A DNA stretch of 64,000 nt from Symbiodinium natans (GCA_905221605.1 CAJNDS010002177.1:124001-188000); one strand, 5' to 3'. Positions 19,793 to 31,396 are shown, numbered from the stretch's first letter. A program made the numbers and translations. The notes: generated by a model not told the origin, from the letters alone.

Positions 19793-20725
19793 CACCCTGT
19801 GACACCGGGCGTCGCGCGTCAGGCCCGTAGATCGGGACTGGGAAGGCCCAACATTGCAAAAAATCACCAATACCTACCCTGTAACACCGGGCGTCGCGAA
19901 AATATCTAAGAAAATATCCACCCTGTGACACCGGGCGTCGCGCAGCAGGCCCTTAGATGGGGGACTGCGAAGGCCCAACATTGCAAAAAATCACCAATAC
20001 CGACCCTGTAACACCGGGCGTCGCGAAAATATCTAAGAAAAATCCACCCTGTGACACCGGGCGTCGCGCAGCAGGCCCTTAGATGGGGGACTGCGAAGGC
20101 CCAACATTGCAAAAAATCACCAACACCTACCCTGTCACACCGGGCGTCGCGAAAATATCTAAGAAAATATCCACCCTGTCACACCGGGCGTCGCGAAAAT
20201 ATCTAAGAAAATATCCACCCTGTGACACCGGGCGTCGCGCAGCAGGCCCTTAGATGGGGGACTGCGAAGGCCCAACATTGCAAAAAATCACCAATACCGA
20301 CCCTGTAACACCGGGCGTCGCGAAAATATCTAAGAAAATATCCACCCTGTGACACCGGGCGTCGCGCAGCAGGCCCTTAGATGGGGACTGCGAAGGCCCA
20401 ACATTGCAAAAAATCACCAATACCTACCCTGTAACACCGGGCGTCGCGAAAATATCTAAGAAAATATCCACCCTGTGACACCGGGCGTCGCGCAGCAGGC
20501 CCTTAGATGGGGGACTGCGAAGGCCCAACATTGCAAAAAATCACCAATACCGACCCTGTAACACCGGGCGTCGCGAAAATATCTAAGAAAAATCCACCCT
20601 GTGACACCGGGCGTCGCGCAGCAGGCCCTTTGATGGGGGACTGCGAAAGCCCAACATTGCAAAAAATCACCAACACCTACCCTGTAACACCGGGCGTCGC
20701 GAAAATATCTACGAAAATATCCCGG
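19793..20725. repeat. 126-bp satellite with CACCGGGCGTCGCG core
   Basis: About seven units of about 126 bp. Each unit contains the CACCGGGCGTCGCG core twice, alternating a GCAGCAGGCCCTTAGATGGG half and an AAAATATCTAAGAAAATATC half. One extra 42-bp half-unit is inserted at about 20,172-20,214. Confidence 0.85.
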
Positions 20726-20794
20726 GCCTTCCCCAAATGCTAAATTACGAGCCAGGGCCTTCCCCTCCTTTCCAGACTGGTCTCCCCGGGCCCC

Positions 20795-23700
20795 CCCCCC
20801 AAACTATTCGAACTATTCGAACTATTCGAAATTATTCGAACTATTCGAACCCCCTTGGTTCGAATAGTTCGAATCATTTCGAATAGTTCGAATAGTTTGA
20901 ATAGTTTGTGCGCCCCAGGCCGGGCCCCAAACTATTCGAACACCCCCCCTCCCAATACTAAATTACGAGCCCGGGCCTTCCCCCAATATTAAATTACGAG
21001 CCCGGGCCTTCCCCCAATATTAAATTACGAGCCCGGGCCTTCCCCCAAGATAAATTACGAGCCCGGGCCTTCCCCCAAGATAAATTACGAGCCCGGGCCT
21101 TCCCCCAATACTAAATTACGAGCCCGGGCCTTCCCCCAATACTAAATTACGAGCCCGGGCCTTCCCCCAATACTAAATTACGAGCCCGGGCCTTCCCCAA
21201 TACTAAATTACGAGCCCGGGCCTTCCCCCAATTCTAAATTACGAGCGCGAGCCTTCCCTTCCTTTCCAGACTGGTCTTTCCGGGCCATTCGAACTATTCG
21301 AACCCAGGGGGTTGGAATAGTTCGAATAATTTCGAATAGTTCGAATAGAATAGTTCGAATAGTTCGAATAGTTTGGGCGCCCCAGGCCGGGCCCCAAACT
21401 ATTCGAACACCTCCCCTCCCAAGACAAAATAACGAGCCCGGGCCTTCCCCCAATACTAAATTACGAGCCCGGGCCTTCCCCCAATACTAAATTACGAGCC
21501 CGGGCCTTCCCCCAATACGAAAAAACGAGCCCGAGCCTTCCCCCAATACTAAATTACGAGCCCGAGCCTTCCCCCAATACTAAATTACGAGCCCCGGCCT
21601 TCCCCCAATACTAAATTACGAGCCCGGGCTTTCCCCCCATACTAAATTACGAGCCCGGGCCTTCCCCCAATACTAAATTACGAGCCCGAGCCTTCCCTTC
21701 CTTTCCAGACTGGTCTCCCCCGGGCCCCCCCCAAACTATTCGAACTATTCGAACTATTCGAAATTATTCGAACTATTCGAACCCCCTTGGTTCGAATAGT
21801 TCGAATAATTTCGAATAGTTCGAATAGTTTGAATAGTTTGGGCGCCCCAGGCCGGGCCCCAAACTATTCGAACACCCCCCCTCCAAATACTAAATTACCA
21901 GCCCCTTCCCCCAATACTAAATTACGAGCCCGGGCCTTCCCCCAATACTAAATTACGAGCCCTGGCCTTGCCCCAATACTAAATTACGAGCCCGGGCCTT
22001 CCCCCAATACTAAATTACGAGCCCGAGCCTTCCCTTCCTTTCCACACTGGTTTTCCCGGGCCCCCCCCAAACTATTCGAACTATTCGAACTATTCGAAAT
22101 TATTCGAACTATTCGAACCCCCTTGGTTCGAATGTTCGAATAGTTCGAATAGTTCGAATAGTTTGGGCGCCCCAGGCCGGGCCCCAAACTATTCGAACAC
22201 CCCCCCTCCCAAGACAAATTAACGAGCCCGGGTTCCCCCAATACTAAATTACGAGCCCGGGCCTTCCCCCAATACTAAAGTACGAGCCCGGGCCTTCCCC
22301 CAATACTAAATTACGAGCCCGAGCCTTCCCCCAATACTAAATTACGAGCCCGAGCCTTCCCCCAATACTAAATTACGAGCCCCGGCCTTCCCCCAATACT
22401 AAATTACGAGCCCGGGCTTTCCCCCAATATTAAATTACGAGCCCGGGCCTTCCCCCAATACTAAATTACGAGCCCGAGCCTTCCCTTCCTTTCCACTGGT
22501 CTCCCCCGGGCCCCCCCCAAACTATTCGAACTATTCGAACTATTCGAAATTATTCGAACTATTCGAACCCCCTTGGTTCGAATAGTTCGAATAATTTCGA
22601 ATAGTTCGAATAGTTTGAATAGTTTGGGCGCCCCAGGCCGGGCCCCAAACTATTCGAACACCCCCCCTCCCAATACTAAATTACCAGCCCGGGCCTTCCC
22701 CCAATACTAAATTACGAGCCCGGGCCTTCCCCCAATACTAAATTACGAGCCCGGGCCTTCCCCCAATACTAAATTACGAGCCCTGGCCTTGCCCCAATAC
22801 TAAATTACGAGCCCGGGCCTTCCCCCAATACTAAATTACGAGCCCGAGCCTTCCCTTCCTTTCCACACTGGTTTCCCCGGGCCCCCCCCAAACTATTCGA
22901 ACGATTCGAACTATTCGAAATTATTCGAACTATTCGAACCCCCTTGGTTCGAATAGTTCGAATAATTTCGAATAGTTCGAATAGTTCGAATAGTTTGGGC
23001 GCCCCAGGCCGGGCCCCAAACTATTCGAACACACCCCCTCCCAATACTAAATTACCAGCCCGGGCCTTCCCCCAATACTAAATTACGAGCCCGGGCCTTC
23101 CCCCAATACTAAATTGAGCCCTGGCCTTGCCCCAATACGAAATTACGAGCCCGGGCCTTCCCCCAATACTAAATTACGAGCCCGAGCCTTCCCTTCCTTT
23201 CCACACTGGTCTCCCCGGGCCCCCCCCAAACTATTCGAACTATTCGAACTATTCGAAATTATTCGAACTATTCGAACCCCCTTGGTTCGAATAGTTCGAA
23301 TAATTTCGAATAGTTCGAATAGTTTGGGTGCCCCAGGCCGGGCCCCAAACTACTCCCAATACTAAATTACGAGCCCGGGCCTTCTCCCAATCTTAAATTA
23401 CGAGCCCGGGCCTTCTCCCAATACTAAATTACGAGCCCGGACCTTCCCCGAATTCTAAATTACGAGCCCGGGCCTTCCCCCAATACTAAATTACCTGCCC
23501 CGAATACTAAATTACGAGCCGGGGCCTTCCCCCAATACTAAATTACGAGCCAGGGCCTTCTCCCAATCGAGCACGAGCCTTCTTTCCAGACTGGTCTCCC
23601 CGGGCACCCCACCCCCCTAAACTATTCGAACTATTCGAACTATTCGAAATTTTTCGAACTATTCGAACCCCCTTGGCTCGAATAGTTCGAATAGTTTGGG
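20795..23700. repeat. Composite satellite: long CTATTCGAA hairpins alternating with a 31-bp satellite (flavour 1)
   Basis: Blocks of the 31-bp unit (core ACTAAATTACGAGCCCGGG) alternate with eight hairpin blocks near 20.81, 21.29, 21.73, 22.07, 22.52, 22.89, 23.23 and 23.62 kb. In each hairpin, tandem CTATTCGAA 9-mers are followed after a 5-nt loop (CCCTT, between CGAACC and GGTTCG) by TTCGAATAG 9-mers, giving stems of up to about 50 bp. A GCGCCCCAGGCCGGGCCCC linker follows most hairpins. Confidence 0.9.
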
Positions 23701-24896
23701 GCACCAGTTTTGTGCGGCATTTGCAGGACTTTTGCAGGGTGCCAAGGGGATCCCGGCAAATTTCGACCCGCAAAGTTGTTCCTACCCGTTCCCGTTTTGT
23801 GTGATATTTGCGGGACTTTTGCAGGGCGCCAAGGGGATCCCGGCAAATTTCGACCCGCCAAGTTGTTCCTACCCGTTCCCGTTTTGCGTGGCATTTGCAG
23901 GACTTTTTCAGGGCGCCAAGGGGATCCCGGCAAATTTCGACCCGCAAATGTTGTTCCTACCCGTTCCCGTTTTGTGTGGTATTTGCAGGACTTTTGCAGG
24001 GCGCCAAGGGGATCCCGGCAAATTTCGACCTGCCAAGTTGTTCCTACCTGTTCCCATTTTGTGCGGTACTTGAAGGACTTTTCCAGGGCGCCAAGGGGAT
24101 CCCGGCAAATTTCGACCCGCAAAGTTGTTCCTACCCGTTCCCGTTTTGTGTGTTATTTGCGGGACTTTTGCAGGGCGCCAAGGGGATCCCGGCAAATTTC
24201 GACCCGCCAAGTTGTTCCTACCCGTTCCCGTTTTGTGTGGCATTTGCAGGACTTTTTCAGGGTGCCAAGGGGATCCCGGCAAATTTCGACCCGCAAAGTT
24301 GTTCCTACCCGTTCCCGTTTTGTGTGATATTTGCGGGACTTTTGCAGGGGGCCAAGGGGATCCCGGCAAATTTCGACCCGCCAAGTGTTTCCTACCCGTT
24401 CCCGTGTTGTGTGGTATTTGCGGGACTTTTGCAGGGTGCCAAGGGGATCCCGGCAAATTTCGACCCGCAAAGTTGTTCCTACCCGTTCCCGTTTCGTGTG
24501 GTATTTGTAGGACTTTTGCAGGGTGCCAAGGGGATCCCGGCAAATTTCGACCCGCAAAGTTATTCCTACCCGTTCCCGTTTTGTGTGGTATTTGCGGGAC
24601 TTTTGCAGGGCGCCAAGGGGATCCCGGCAAATTTCGACCCGCCAAGGTGTTCCTACCCATTCCCGTTTTGTGTGGTATTTGCGGGACTTTTGCAGGGTGC
24701 CAAGGGGATCCCGGCAAATTTCGACCCGCAAATGTTGTTCCTACCCGTTCCCGTTTTGCGTGGTATTTGCGGGACTTTTCCAGGGTGCCAAGGGGATCCC
24801 GGCAAATTTCGACCCGCAAAGTTGTTCCTACCCGTTCCCGTTTTGTGTGGTATTTGCGGGACTTTTGCAGGGTGCCAAGGGGATTCCGGCAAATTT
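23701..24896. repeat. 87-bp tandem array, about 14 units
   Basis: Units of 87-88 bp contain CCAAGGGGATCCCGGCAAATTT at each repeat. Two subtypes (CCCGCAAAG and CCCGCCAAG) roughly alternate. Because 87 is divisible by three and the unit lacks stops in several frames, long repetitive frames appear on both strands; I do not call them genes. Confidence 0.9.
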
Positions 24897-26495
24897 TGAA
24901 TTTTGGGGGCCCCAGGCCGGCGCGAACCCCCCTTCCTCCCAAACTGGTCTCCCCGGGCCCCCCCCAAACTATTCGAACTATTCGAACTATTCGAAACTAT
25001 TCGAACTATTCGAACCCCCCTGGTTCGAATAGTTCGAATAGTTCGAATAGCCCTCGCGCCCAAACTATTCGAACTATTCGAACCCCCCTGGTTCGAATAG
25101 TTCGAATAGTTTCGAATAGTTCGAATAGTTCGAATAGTTTGGGGGCCCGGCCTGGGGCCCCCACACTATTCGAACTATTCGAACCCCCCTTCCTCCCAAA
25201 CTGGTCCCCCCGGGGACCCCCCAAACTATTCGAACTATTCGAACTATTCGAAACTATTCGAACTATTCGAACCCCCCTGGTTCGAATAGTTCGAATAGTT
25301 CGAATAGTTTGGGGCACCAGCCCTCGCGCCCAAACTATTCGAACTATTCGAACCCCCCTGGTTCGAATAGTACGAATAGTTTCGAATAGTTCGAATAGTT
25401 CGAATAGTTTGGGAGCCCGGCCTGGGGCCCCCACACTATTCGAACTATTCGAACCCCCCTTCCTCCCAAACTGGTCCACCCGGGGACCCCCCCTATTCGA
25501 ACTAAACTATTCGAACTATTCGAACTATTCGAACCCCCCTGGTTCGAATAGTTCGAATAGTTCGAATAGTTTGGGGCACCAGCCCTCGCCCCCAAACTAT
25601 TCGAACTATTCGAACCCCCCTGGTTCGAATAATTCGAATAGTTCGAATAGTTCGAATAGTTTGGGGGCCCCAGGCCGGGCCCCCAAACCATTCAAACTAT
25701 GCGAACCCCCCTTCCTCCCAAACTGGTCTCCCCGGGCAACCCCCAAACTATTCGAACTATTCGAACTATTCGAAACTATTCGAACTATTCGAACCCCCCT
25801 GGTTCGAATAGTTCGAATAGTTCGAATAGTTTGGGGCACCAGCCCTCGCGCCCAAACTATTCGAACTATTCGAACCCCCCTGGTTCGAATAGTTCGAATA
25901 GTTTCGAATAGTTCGAATAGTTCGAATAGTTTGGGGGCCCGGCTTGGGGCCCCCACACTATTCGAACTATTCGAACCCCCTTCCTCCCAAACTGGTCTCC
26001 CCGGGCACGCCCCAAACTATTCGAACTATTCGAACTATTCGAAACTATTCGAACTATTCGAACCCCCCTGGTTCGAATAGTTCGAATAGTTCGAATAGTT
26101 TAGGGCACCAGGCCGGGCCCCCAAACTATTCGAACTATTCGAACCCCCCTGGTTCGAATAGTTCGAATAGTTCGAATAGTTTAGGGCACCAGGCCGGGCC
26201 CCAAACTATTCGAACTATTCGAACCCCTCTGGTTCGAATAGTTCGAATAGTTTCGAATAGTTCGAATAGTTCGAATAGTTTGGGGGCCCCAGGCCGGGCC
26301 CCCAAACTATTCGAACCCATCTGGTTCGAATAGTTCGAATAGTTTGGGGCACCAGGCCATGCCCCCAAACTATTCGAACTATTCGAACCCCTCTGGTTCG
26401 AATAGTTCGAATAGTTTAGAATAGTTCGAATAGTTCGAATAGTTTGGGGACCCCAGGCCGGGCCCCCAAACCATTCAAACTATTCGAACCCCTGT
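24897..26495. repeat. CTATTCGAA hairpin satellite, flavour 2
   Basis: More than ten hairpins of CTATTCGAA / TTCGAATAG 9-mers with a CCCCT loop, separated by CAGGCCGGGCCCCC or CACCAGCCCTCGCGCCC linkers and a CCTTCCTCCCAAACTGGTC segment. No 31-bp satellite occurs between them, unlike the flavour left of the 87-bp array. Confidence 0.9.
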
Positions 26496-26548
26496 TTGAA
26501 AGTTCAGAAAAGACGCATGGTCACATAATACAGGAAGGTTCCTCGTAC

Positions 26549-26549
26549 A

Positions 26550-26594
<45 letters not shown>

Positions 26595-26672
26595 TTGTAT
26601 TTGTATTTGTATTTGTATTTGTATGTATGCATACAAATATATACATGTACATATACATATATATATATATAT
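26549..26672. repeat. TATATG / TATTTG microsatellites
   Basis: (ATATGT)n, then (ATTTGT)n, then (AT)n, ending exactly where the left terminal inverted repeat begins. Confidence 0.85.
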
Positions 26673-27402
26673 TGGCAAGCCCTGCGAATGCTTAAGATAA
26701 CTTTTGGGGTTACGCCGAATATGCTGAGGTGGGCAACTGGTAAAGAAGGGAAAATTAGCATCTTAAGCATTCGCGAGGACGGGCCGGGGAGGGATTGAGG
26801 TGGCCAAGACGGGATAGAGCACGAAAATCTGTTCTCACACAGGAATGGGAGAGTATGTATTTAAGGTATATTGGGCCTCGGGGTCTTTTACAGGTTTTCG
26901 CCGCTAAGTCAATGACCGGCTCCGACCAGTTTTGACTGGTTCCGACCCAAGTTCCGCTGAGTTCCGCTTGACCAGTTCCGACCACTGGTCCGACAGGTGT
27001 TGCTTGGTTCCCGACTCGACCAATTCACCGGTTCCGACCGATTCCGATCGGTTCCGACAGGTCCAGTCGGAACCAGTCGGAAGAAAGAGCCGCAATGCAG
27101 CACAAGAAGCAACATGACGTGATGCAAAGGAGCAGTTTTGGAAGATTCGGACGACGAGGATATCCTTAAATCTTCAGATCGAAAGTGCCAGAAAACAGCA
27201 CAAAAAAGCAGCAGACTTGACACAAAGGAGGCACGCTTCTTCGCAATATTGACGATTTGGAAGCCCTAAATTCTCGGAAGTTCTAGGTTGATTTTAATTC
27301 TATTCTGTTTTTCCCACCCAGGTATTCCATGTAGTTTCCGGACACGTTAGCGGCCGGAAGCTGGCAGTCTTAAGCGTTCGCGGGGCTCAGCAATATATAT
27401 AT
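26662..27402. mobile_element. Candidate non-autonomous DNA element (about 740 bp) with 36-bp terminal inverted repeats
   Basis: The 36 bases at 26,662-26,697 and the reverse complement of 27,367-27,402 align without gaps at 30 of 36 positions, sharing a GCGAAYGCTTAAGA core and an AT-rich outer end. A third inverted copy of the core (ATCTTAAGCATTCGCGAGG) lies inside at 26,759-26,777, perhaps an inner element of about 115 bp. No transposase frame is inside. Flanking (AT)n/(TATG)n hides any target duplication. Confidence 0.5.
26905..27095. repeat. GTTCCGACC-rich cluster inside the TIR element
   Basis: Many direct and inverted copies of GGTTCCGACC, CAGTTCCGACC and CCAGTCGGAACC words, giving foldback potential. 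Confidence 0.65.
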
Positions 27403-27560
27403 GTATATGCATATTTGCATACGTAAATAGAGAAATTCGTAATGAATGGCTAAGTGTATATAGATATATACCACATGAACACACACACACATACATATGT
27501 ACATACATATGTATATACATATGAATATACATATATATATATGTACATGCATGCATACAT
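27395..27560. repeat. ATATGT / ACACAC microsatellites right of the TIR element
   Basis: Imperfect (ATATGT)n, (CA)n and (ACATAT)n tracts. Confidence 0.8.
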
Positions 27561-27843
27561 ATGTTTATACAGAGATACACAGACTACATGGCGCCAGCAG
27601 GCTCACAGCCCTCACATTCGGTGGCGGCCAAAAGGCGGCGAACCAGACACTCGGCGGTGCAACAGTTCCCAGCTCACTAGCACGGTGTGTTCGGTCGAGT
27701 GCGCCGTAGTTTCGAGAAGCTTGCGGCAGCGATCGTGTCAGTGCTCAGGGTAATAACGCAGTGGTCAGACCCCTGCAGTCGGTGAGGCTATAGTGTGAGC
27801 GGGGGGAGCCGAACCCTTCCAACTGTTTTGGTGTGGGAAAAGA

Positions 27844-28487
27844 ATGCCCATTATGCTGAGTCCTGAACAAGTTCTGGATGGGATCTGCTCTTGGGGGATC
27901 TTGAGTTCGCGAGTCTACCCACACAGTGAGCCCCTCAAGATCCCCAAGATTCGATATGAAGGGAGGAGATCAGTCAAGAACATGGCTTGCACCCCCCCCC
28001 CCCCCCCCCCCATCGGGGCCGATTTAAGTAGATTCGATGTACTCGCATTCCACCCCACTGTGCGCCAAAGGGACCCTTCGTCTTTGAAGCAGAAGCGCCT
28101 GAGGCAGTCTCCATGCAACAAGCGGAGGGCCTCGATGAAGAGGCCTGAGTTCCGTGCTCCTGAGGTTGGTCATGCCTGGATCCCGATATTAATCCACATA
28201 ATCACAAAAGACTTGAAATCTTGGAAGCTGCGGGCAGCGTGGGTTTTGTTTGAAGGCCAAGGTGCAGGTCCGGACAAGGCCTGCCCACAAGTAGGACCCC
28301 TCAGATCCTCAAGCTTGGACTCCTTTTCGGTGCTGAGTGCGAAGGCGGAGTTGGATGAAGAGCTTGTGGAGGCGTCGGGAGCCGGGTGGCAGTCAGTCAG
28401 AGCTGTGCCATACACGCTCACTGACGACAATAGTTTCGGTACTGCTTGCGTTCACAAACCTGAGGAGCACCAGTTTGTCAAACATAC
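27844..28487 (+). CDS. Possible 5' exons of the TPR gene (unresolved)
   Basis: A frame starting ATG at 27,844 runs to 28,578, but composition suggests that coding moves between frames. For example, an acidic PFVFEAEAPEAVSMQQAEGL segment near 28,074 is in a different frame from an AELDEELVEASGAGW segment near 28,345. A run of about 22 C at 27,989-28,010 would be awkward in an exon. Introns are therefore likely and I cannot place them. Strand and position suit the N-terminal part of the zinc-finger/TPR protein that follows. Confidence 0.3.
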
Positions 28488-29316
28488 ATGCCACTGCAGG
28501 AGCTGTCGGACATCGGAGCCGCTTTGCAGGGTCGAGCAGATGCCGCTGTCGAGCGGCAGGATGCTGGCAGCAACATAAGCAGTGCGCAAGCCGCTACTGT
28601 CAGCATCACCGAGCCCACACGCACCTCCGGCACTCAGGGGACTCAAGGGCTCGATGCGCCACTTCCTTCAGCGCCGGCCAGCATCGGTGTGGTTGAGGAG
28701 CTGGAGCCGGTGCATGAGGAGATGCTGGAGGACTTCTCTGTGCAGAGCTCACAGAACCTGGAGGCGATAGTGACTTTCAATCTGTGCCCCAAGGGCATCA
28801 AGGGCCACGAGGTGCAGAAGATTGGTGGCTCGTCCTTGGCTTCGCAGGTTTTGTGCGCTCAATGCAGCCGACTCTCCAACGAAGGACTTGGTTGCTTTCG
28901 CTGTCACAAATACATCTGTGATGTCTGCATGGAAAAAATCGGCAAGGTCGAAGCCCTGGCTGCAAGTTCTGATCTACGGCTTCTACAGTGGAGTCGCCAC
29001 TGCCGCTCCCTCGGTAGGCAGCCCTCGGCTGCACTGGAGACCCAACTACTGAACGGCACGATACAGCAAACCACGAAGAACGGTGCCTTTGTCTTTCTTC
29101 ATGAGCTGGGTTTGCTGTTCAAGCAGAAGGGCGACTTGCGAGCAGCCGAGCAACACCTCACGGAGGCTTTGGACATGGAGCGCGCCGTCTTCGGGGACAC
29201 TCCAAACCAGGAAGTGGCTGTCACTCTGCATGAGCTGGGCTTGCTGTTCAAGGAGAAGGGCGACTTGCGAGCAGCAGAGCAACACGTCACGGAGGCTTTG
29301 GACATGAAGCGCGCCG
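28488..29316 (+). CDS. Zinc-finger module and first TPR units of a TPR protein
   Basis: The frame starts at an ATG at 28,488. It encodes an Ala/Gln-rich low-complexity stretch, an acidic helix (VVEELEPVHEEMLEDF), and then a zinc module at about 28,856-28,930 with spacing C-x2-C-x9-C-x2-C-x4-C-x2-C. Its CFRCHKYIC core closely resembles CPRCHNWIC of the giant minus-strand gene. The first two 42-residue TPR units start near 29,091. The frame breaks near 29,317, where a unit reads GTCTCGGGG instead of GTCTTCGGGG (1-nt loss). TPR arrays of this kinesin-light-chain/NPHP3 type are scaffolds for protein binding. The Zn motif is seen; its function is unknown. Confidence 0.55.
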
Positions 29317-29341
29317 TCTCGGGGATACTCCAAACCAGCAG

Positions 29342-30346
29342 GTGGCTGTCACTCTGCAGGAGTTGGGCAAGCTGTTCGAGCAGAGGGGCGACTTGCGAGC
29401 AGCGGAGCAACATCTCACGGAGGCTTTGGACATGGCGCGCGCCCTCTTCGGGGATACTCCCAACCAGGACGTGGTGGTCACTCTGCATGAGCTGGGTTTG
29501 TTGTTCAAGGAGAAGGGCGACTTGCGAGCAGCGGAGCAACATCTCACGGAGGCTTTGGACATGAAGCGCGCCGTCTTCGGGGATACTCCAAACCAGGCAG
29601 TGGCGGTCACTCTGCATGAGCTGGGCTTGCTGTTCAAGGAGAAGGGCGACTTGCGAGCAGCGGAGCAACATCTCACGGAGGCTTTGGACATGGAGCGCGC
29701 CGTCTTCGGAGATACTCCAAACCAGGCAGCGGCTGTCACTCTGCATGAGCTGGGCTTGCTGTTCAAGCAAAGGGGCGACTTGCGAGCAGCGGAGCAACAC
29801 GTCACGGAGGCTTTGGACATGAAGCGCGCCGTCTTCGGGGATACTCCAAACCAGCAGGTGGCTGTCACTCTGCAGGAGTTAGGCAAGCTGTTCAAGGAGA
29901 AGGGCGACTTGCGAGCAGCGGAGCAACATCTCACGGAGGCTTTGGACATGAAGCGCGCCGTCTTCGGGAATACTTTTAACCGGGCAGTGGCTGTCACTCT
30001 GCATGAGCTGGGCTTGCTGTTTAAGGAGAACGGCGACTTGCGAGCAGCGGAGCAACATCTCACGGAGGCTTTGGACATGAAGCGCGCCGTCTTCGGGGAT
30101 ACTCCAAACCAGGCAGTGGCGGTCACTCTGCATGAGCTGGGCTTGCTGTTCAAGCAAAGGGGCGACTTGCGAGCAGCGGAGCAACATCTCACGGAGGCTT
30201 TGGACATGAAGCGCGCCGTCTTCGGGAATACTTTTAACCGGGCAGTGGCTGTCACTCTGCATGAGCTGGGCTTGCTGTTCAAGGAGAAGGGCGACTTGCG
30301 AGCAGCGGAGCAACATCTCACGGAGGCTTTGGACATGGAGCGCGCG
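29342..30346 (+). CDS. TPR segment 2 (about 8 intact TPR units)
   Basis: This TPR frame is open from just after the 29,317 frame break to a second break near 30,347, where a unit has lost one base (GCGCGCGTC for GCGCGCCGTC). All units have the canonical TPR pattern (L-G-L at helix A, A at the helix B contact). It has no start of its own. Either the gene is broken or the breaks are spliced around; GC/GA donors make the latter possible but unproven. Confidence 0.5.
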
Positions 30347-30575
30347 TCTTCGGGGATACTCCAAACCAGGAAGTGGCTGTCACTCTGCATGAGCTGGGCT
30401 TGCTGTTCAAGGAGAACGGCGACTTGCGAGCAGCGGAGCAACACGTCACGGAGGCTTTGGACATGGAGCGCGCCCTCTTCGGGGATACTCCCAACCAGGA
30501 CGTGGCGGTCACTCTGCATGAGCTGTCAAGGAGAAGGGCGACTTTCGAGTAGCGGAGCAACATCTCACGGAGGCT

Positions 30576-31064
30576 TTGGACATGAAGCGCGCCGTCTTCG
30601 GGGATACTCCAAACCAGGCAGTGGCGGTCACTCTGCATGAGCTGGGCTTGCTGTTCAAGCAAAGGGGCGACTTGCGAGCAGCGGAGCAACATCTCACGGA
30701 GGCTTTGGACATGAAGCGCGCCGTCTTCGGGAATACTTTTAACCGGGCAGTGGCTGTCACTCTGCATGAGCTGGGCTTGCTGTTCAAGGAGAAGGGCGAC
30801 TTGCGAGCAGCGGAGCAACATCTCACGGAGGCTTTGGACATGGAGCGCGCCGTCTTCGGGGATACTCCAAACCAGGAAGTGGCTGTCACTCTGCAGGAGT
30901 TGGGCAAGCTGTACGAGCAGAGGGGCGACTTGCGAGCAGCGGAGCAACATCTCACGGAGGCTTTGGACATGAAGCGCGCCGTCTTCGGGAATACTTTTAA
31001 CCGGGCAGTGGATGTCACTCTGCATGAGCTGGGTTTGTTGTTCAAGGAGAAGGGCGGCTTGTGA
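30576..31064 (+). CDS. TPR segment 3, ending in a TGA
   Basis: About four TPR units. Upstream (about 30,522) a unit lacks 11 nt, and a TAG follows at 30,550. The segment ends in TGA at 31,062-31,064 in a diverged unit (GGCTTGTGAGCAGC). That diverged unit is duplicated 258 bp later. Confidence 0.45.
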   Translation: MDMKRAVFGDTPNQAVAVTLHELGLLFKQRGDLRAAEQHLTEALDMKRAVFGNTFNRAVAVTLHELGLLFKEKGDLRAAEQHLTEALDMERAVFGDTPNQEVAVTLQELGKLYEQRGDLRAAEQHLTEALDMKRAVFGNTFNRAVDVTLHELGLLFKEKGGL

Positions 31065-31395
31065 GCAGCAGAGCAACACATCACCAAGGCTTTGGACCTG
31101 AAGCGCGCCGTTCTTCGGGGATACTCCAAACCAGGAAGTGGCTGTCACTCTGCAGGAGTTGGGCAAGCTGTACGAGCAGAGGGGCGACTTGCGAGCAGCG
31201 GAGCAACATCTCACGGAGGCTTTGGACATGAAGCGCGCCGTCTTCGGGAATACTTTTAACCGGGCAGTGGATGTCACTCTGCATGAGCTGGGTTTGTTGT
31301 TCAAGGAGAAGGGCGGCTTGTGAGCAGCAGAGCAACACATCACCAAGGCTTTGGACCTGAAGCGCGCCGTTCTTCGGGGATACTCCAAACCAGGA
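30880..31395 (+). repeat. 258-bp tandem duplication of a broken TPR pair
   Basis: 30,880-31,137 and 31,138-31,395 are practically identical. Both copies contain the same TGA and the same 1-nt insertion (GCCGTTCTTCGG), so the defect arose first and was then amplified. Confidence 0.85.
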
Positions 31396-31396
31396 A

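Noticed and set aside
19793-20725. CRISPR-like repeat-spacer array
   Set aside because: The spacers between the boxes are themselves repeated and the context is eukaryotic.
23696-26080. Very long plus- and minus-strand frames (up to 651 codons) across the 87-bp array and hairpin satellite
   Set aside because: Repeat periods of 87 and 9 bp are divisible by three and lack stops, so several frames are open. Composition (NYS, TIR, LFE triplets) is the repeat translated.
20840-26430. GGTTCGAAT in the hairpins as a tRNA T-loop/B-box
   Set aside because: It is the complement of the CTATTCGAA 9-mer and no tRNA cloverleaf surrounds it.
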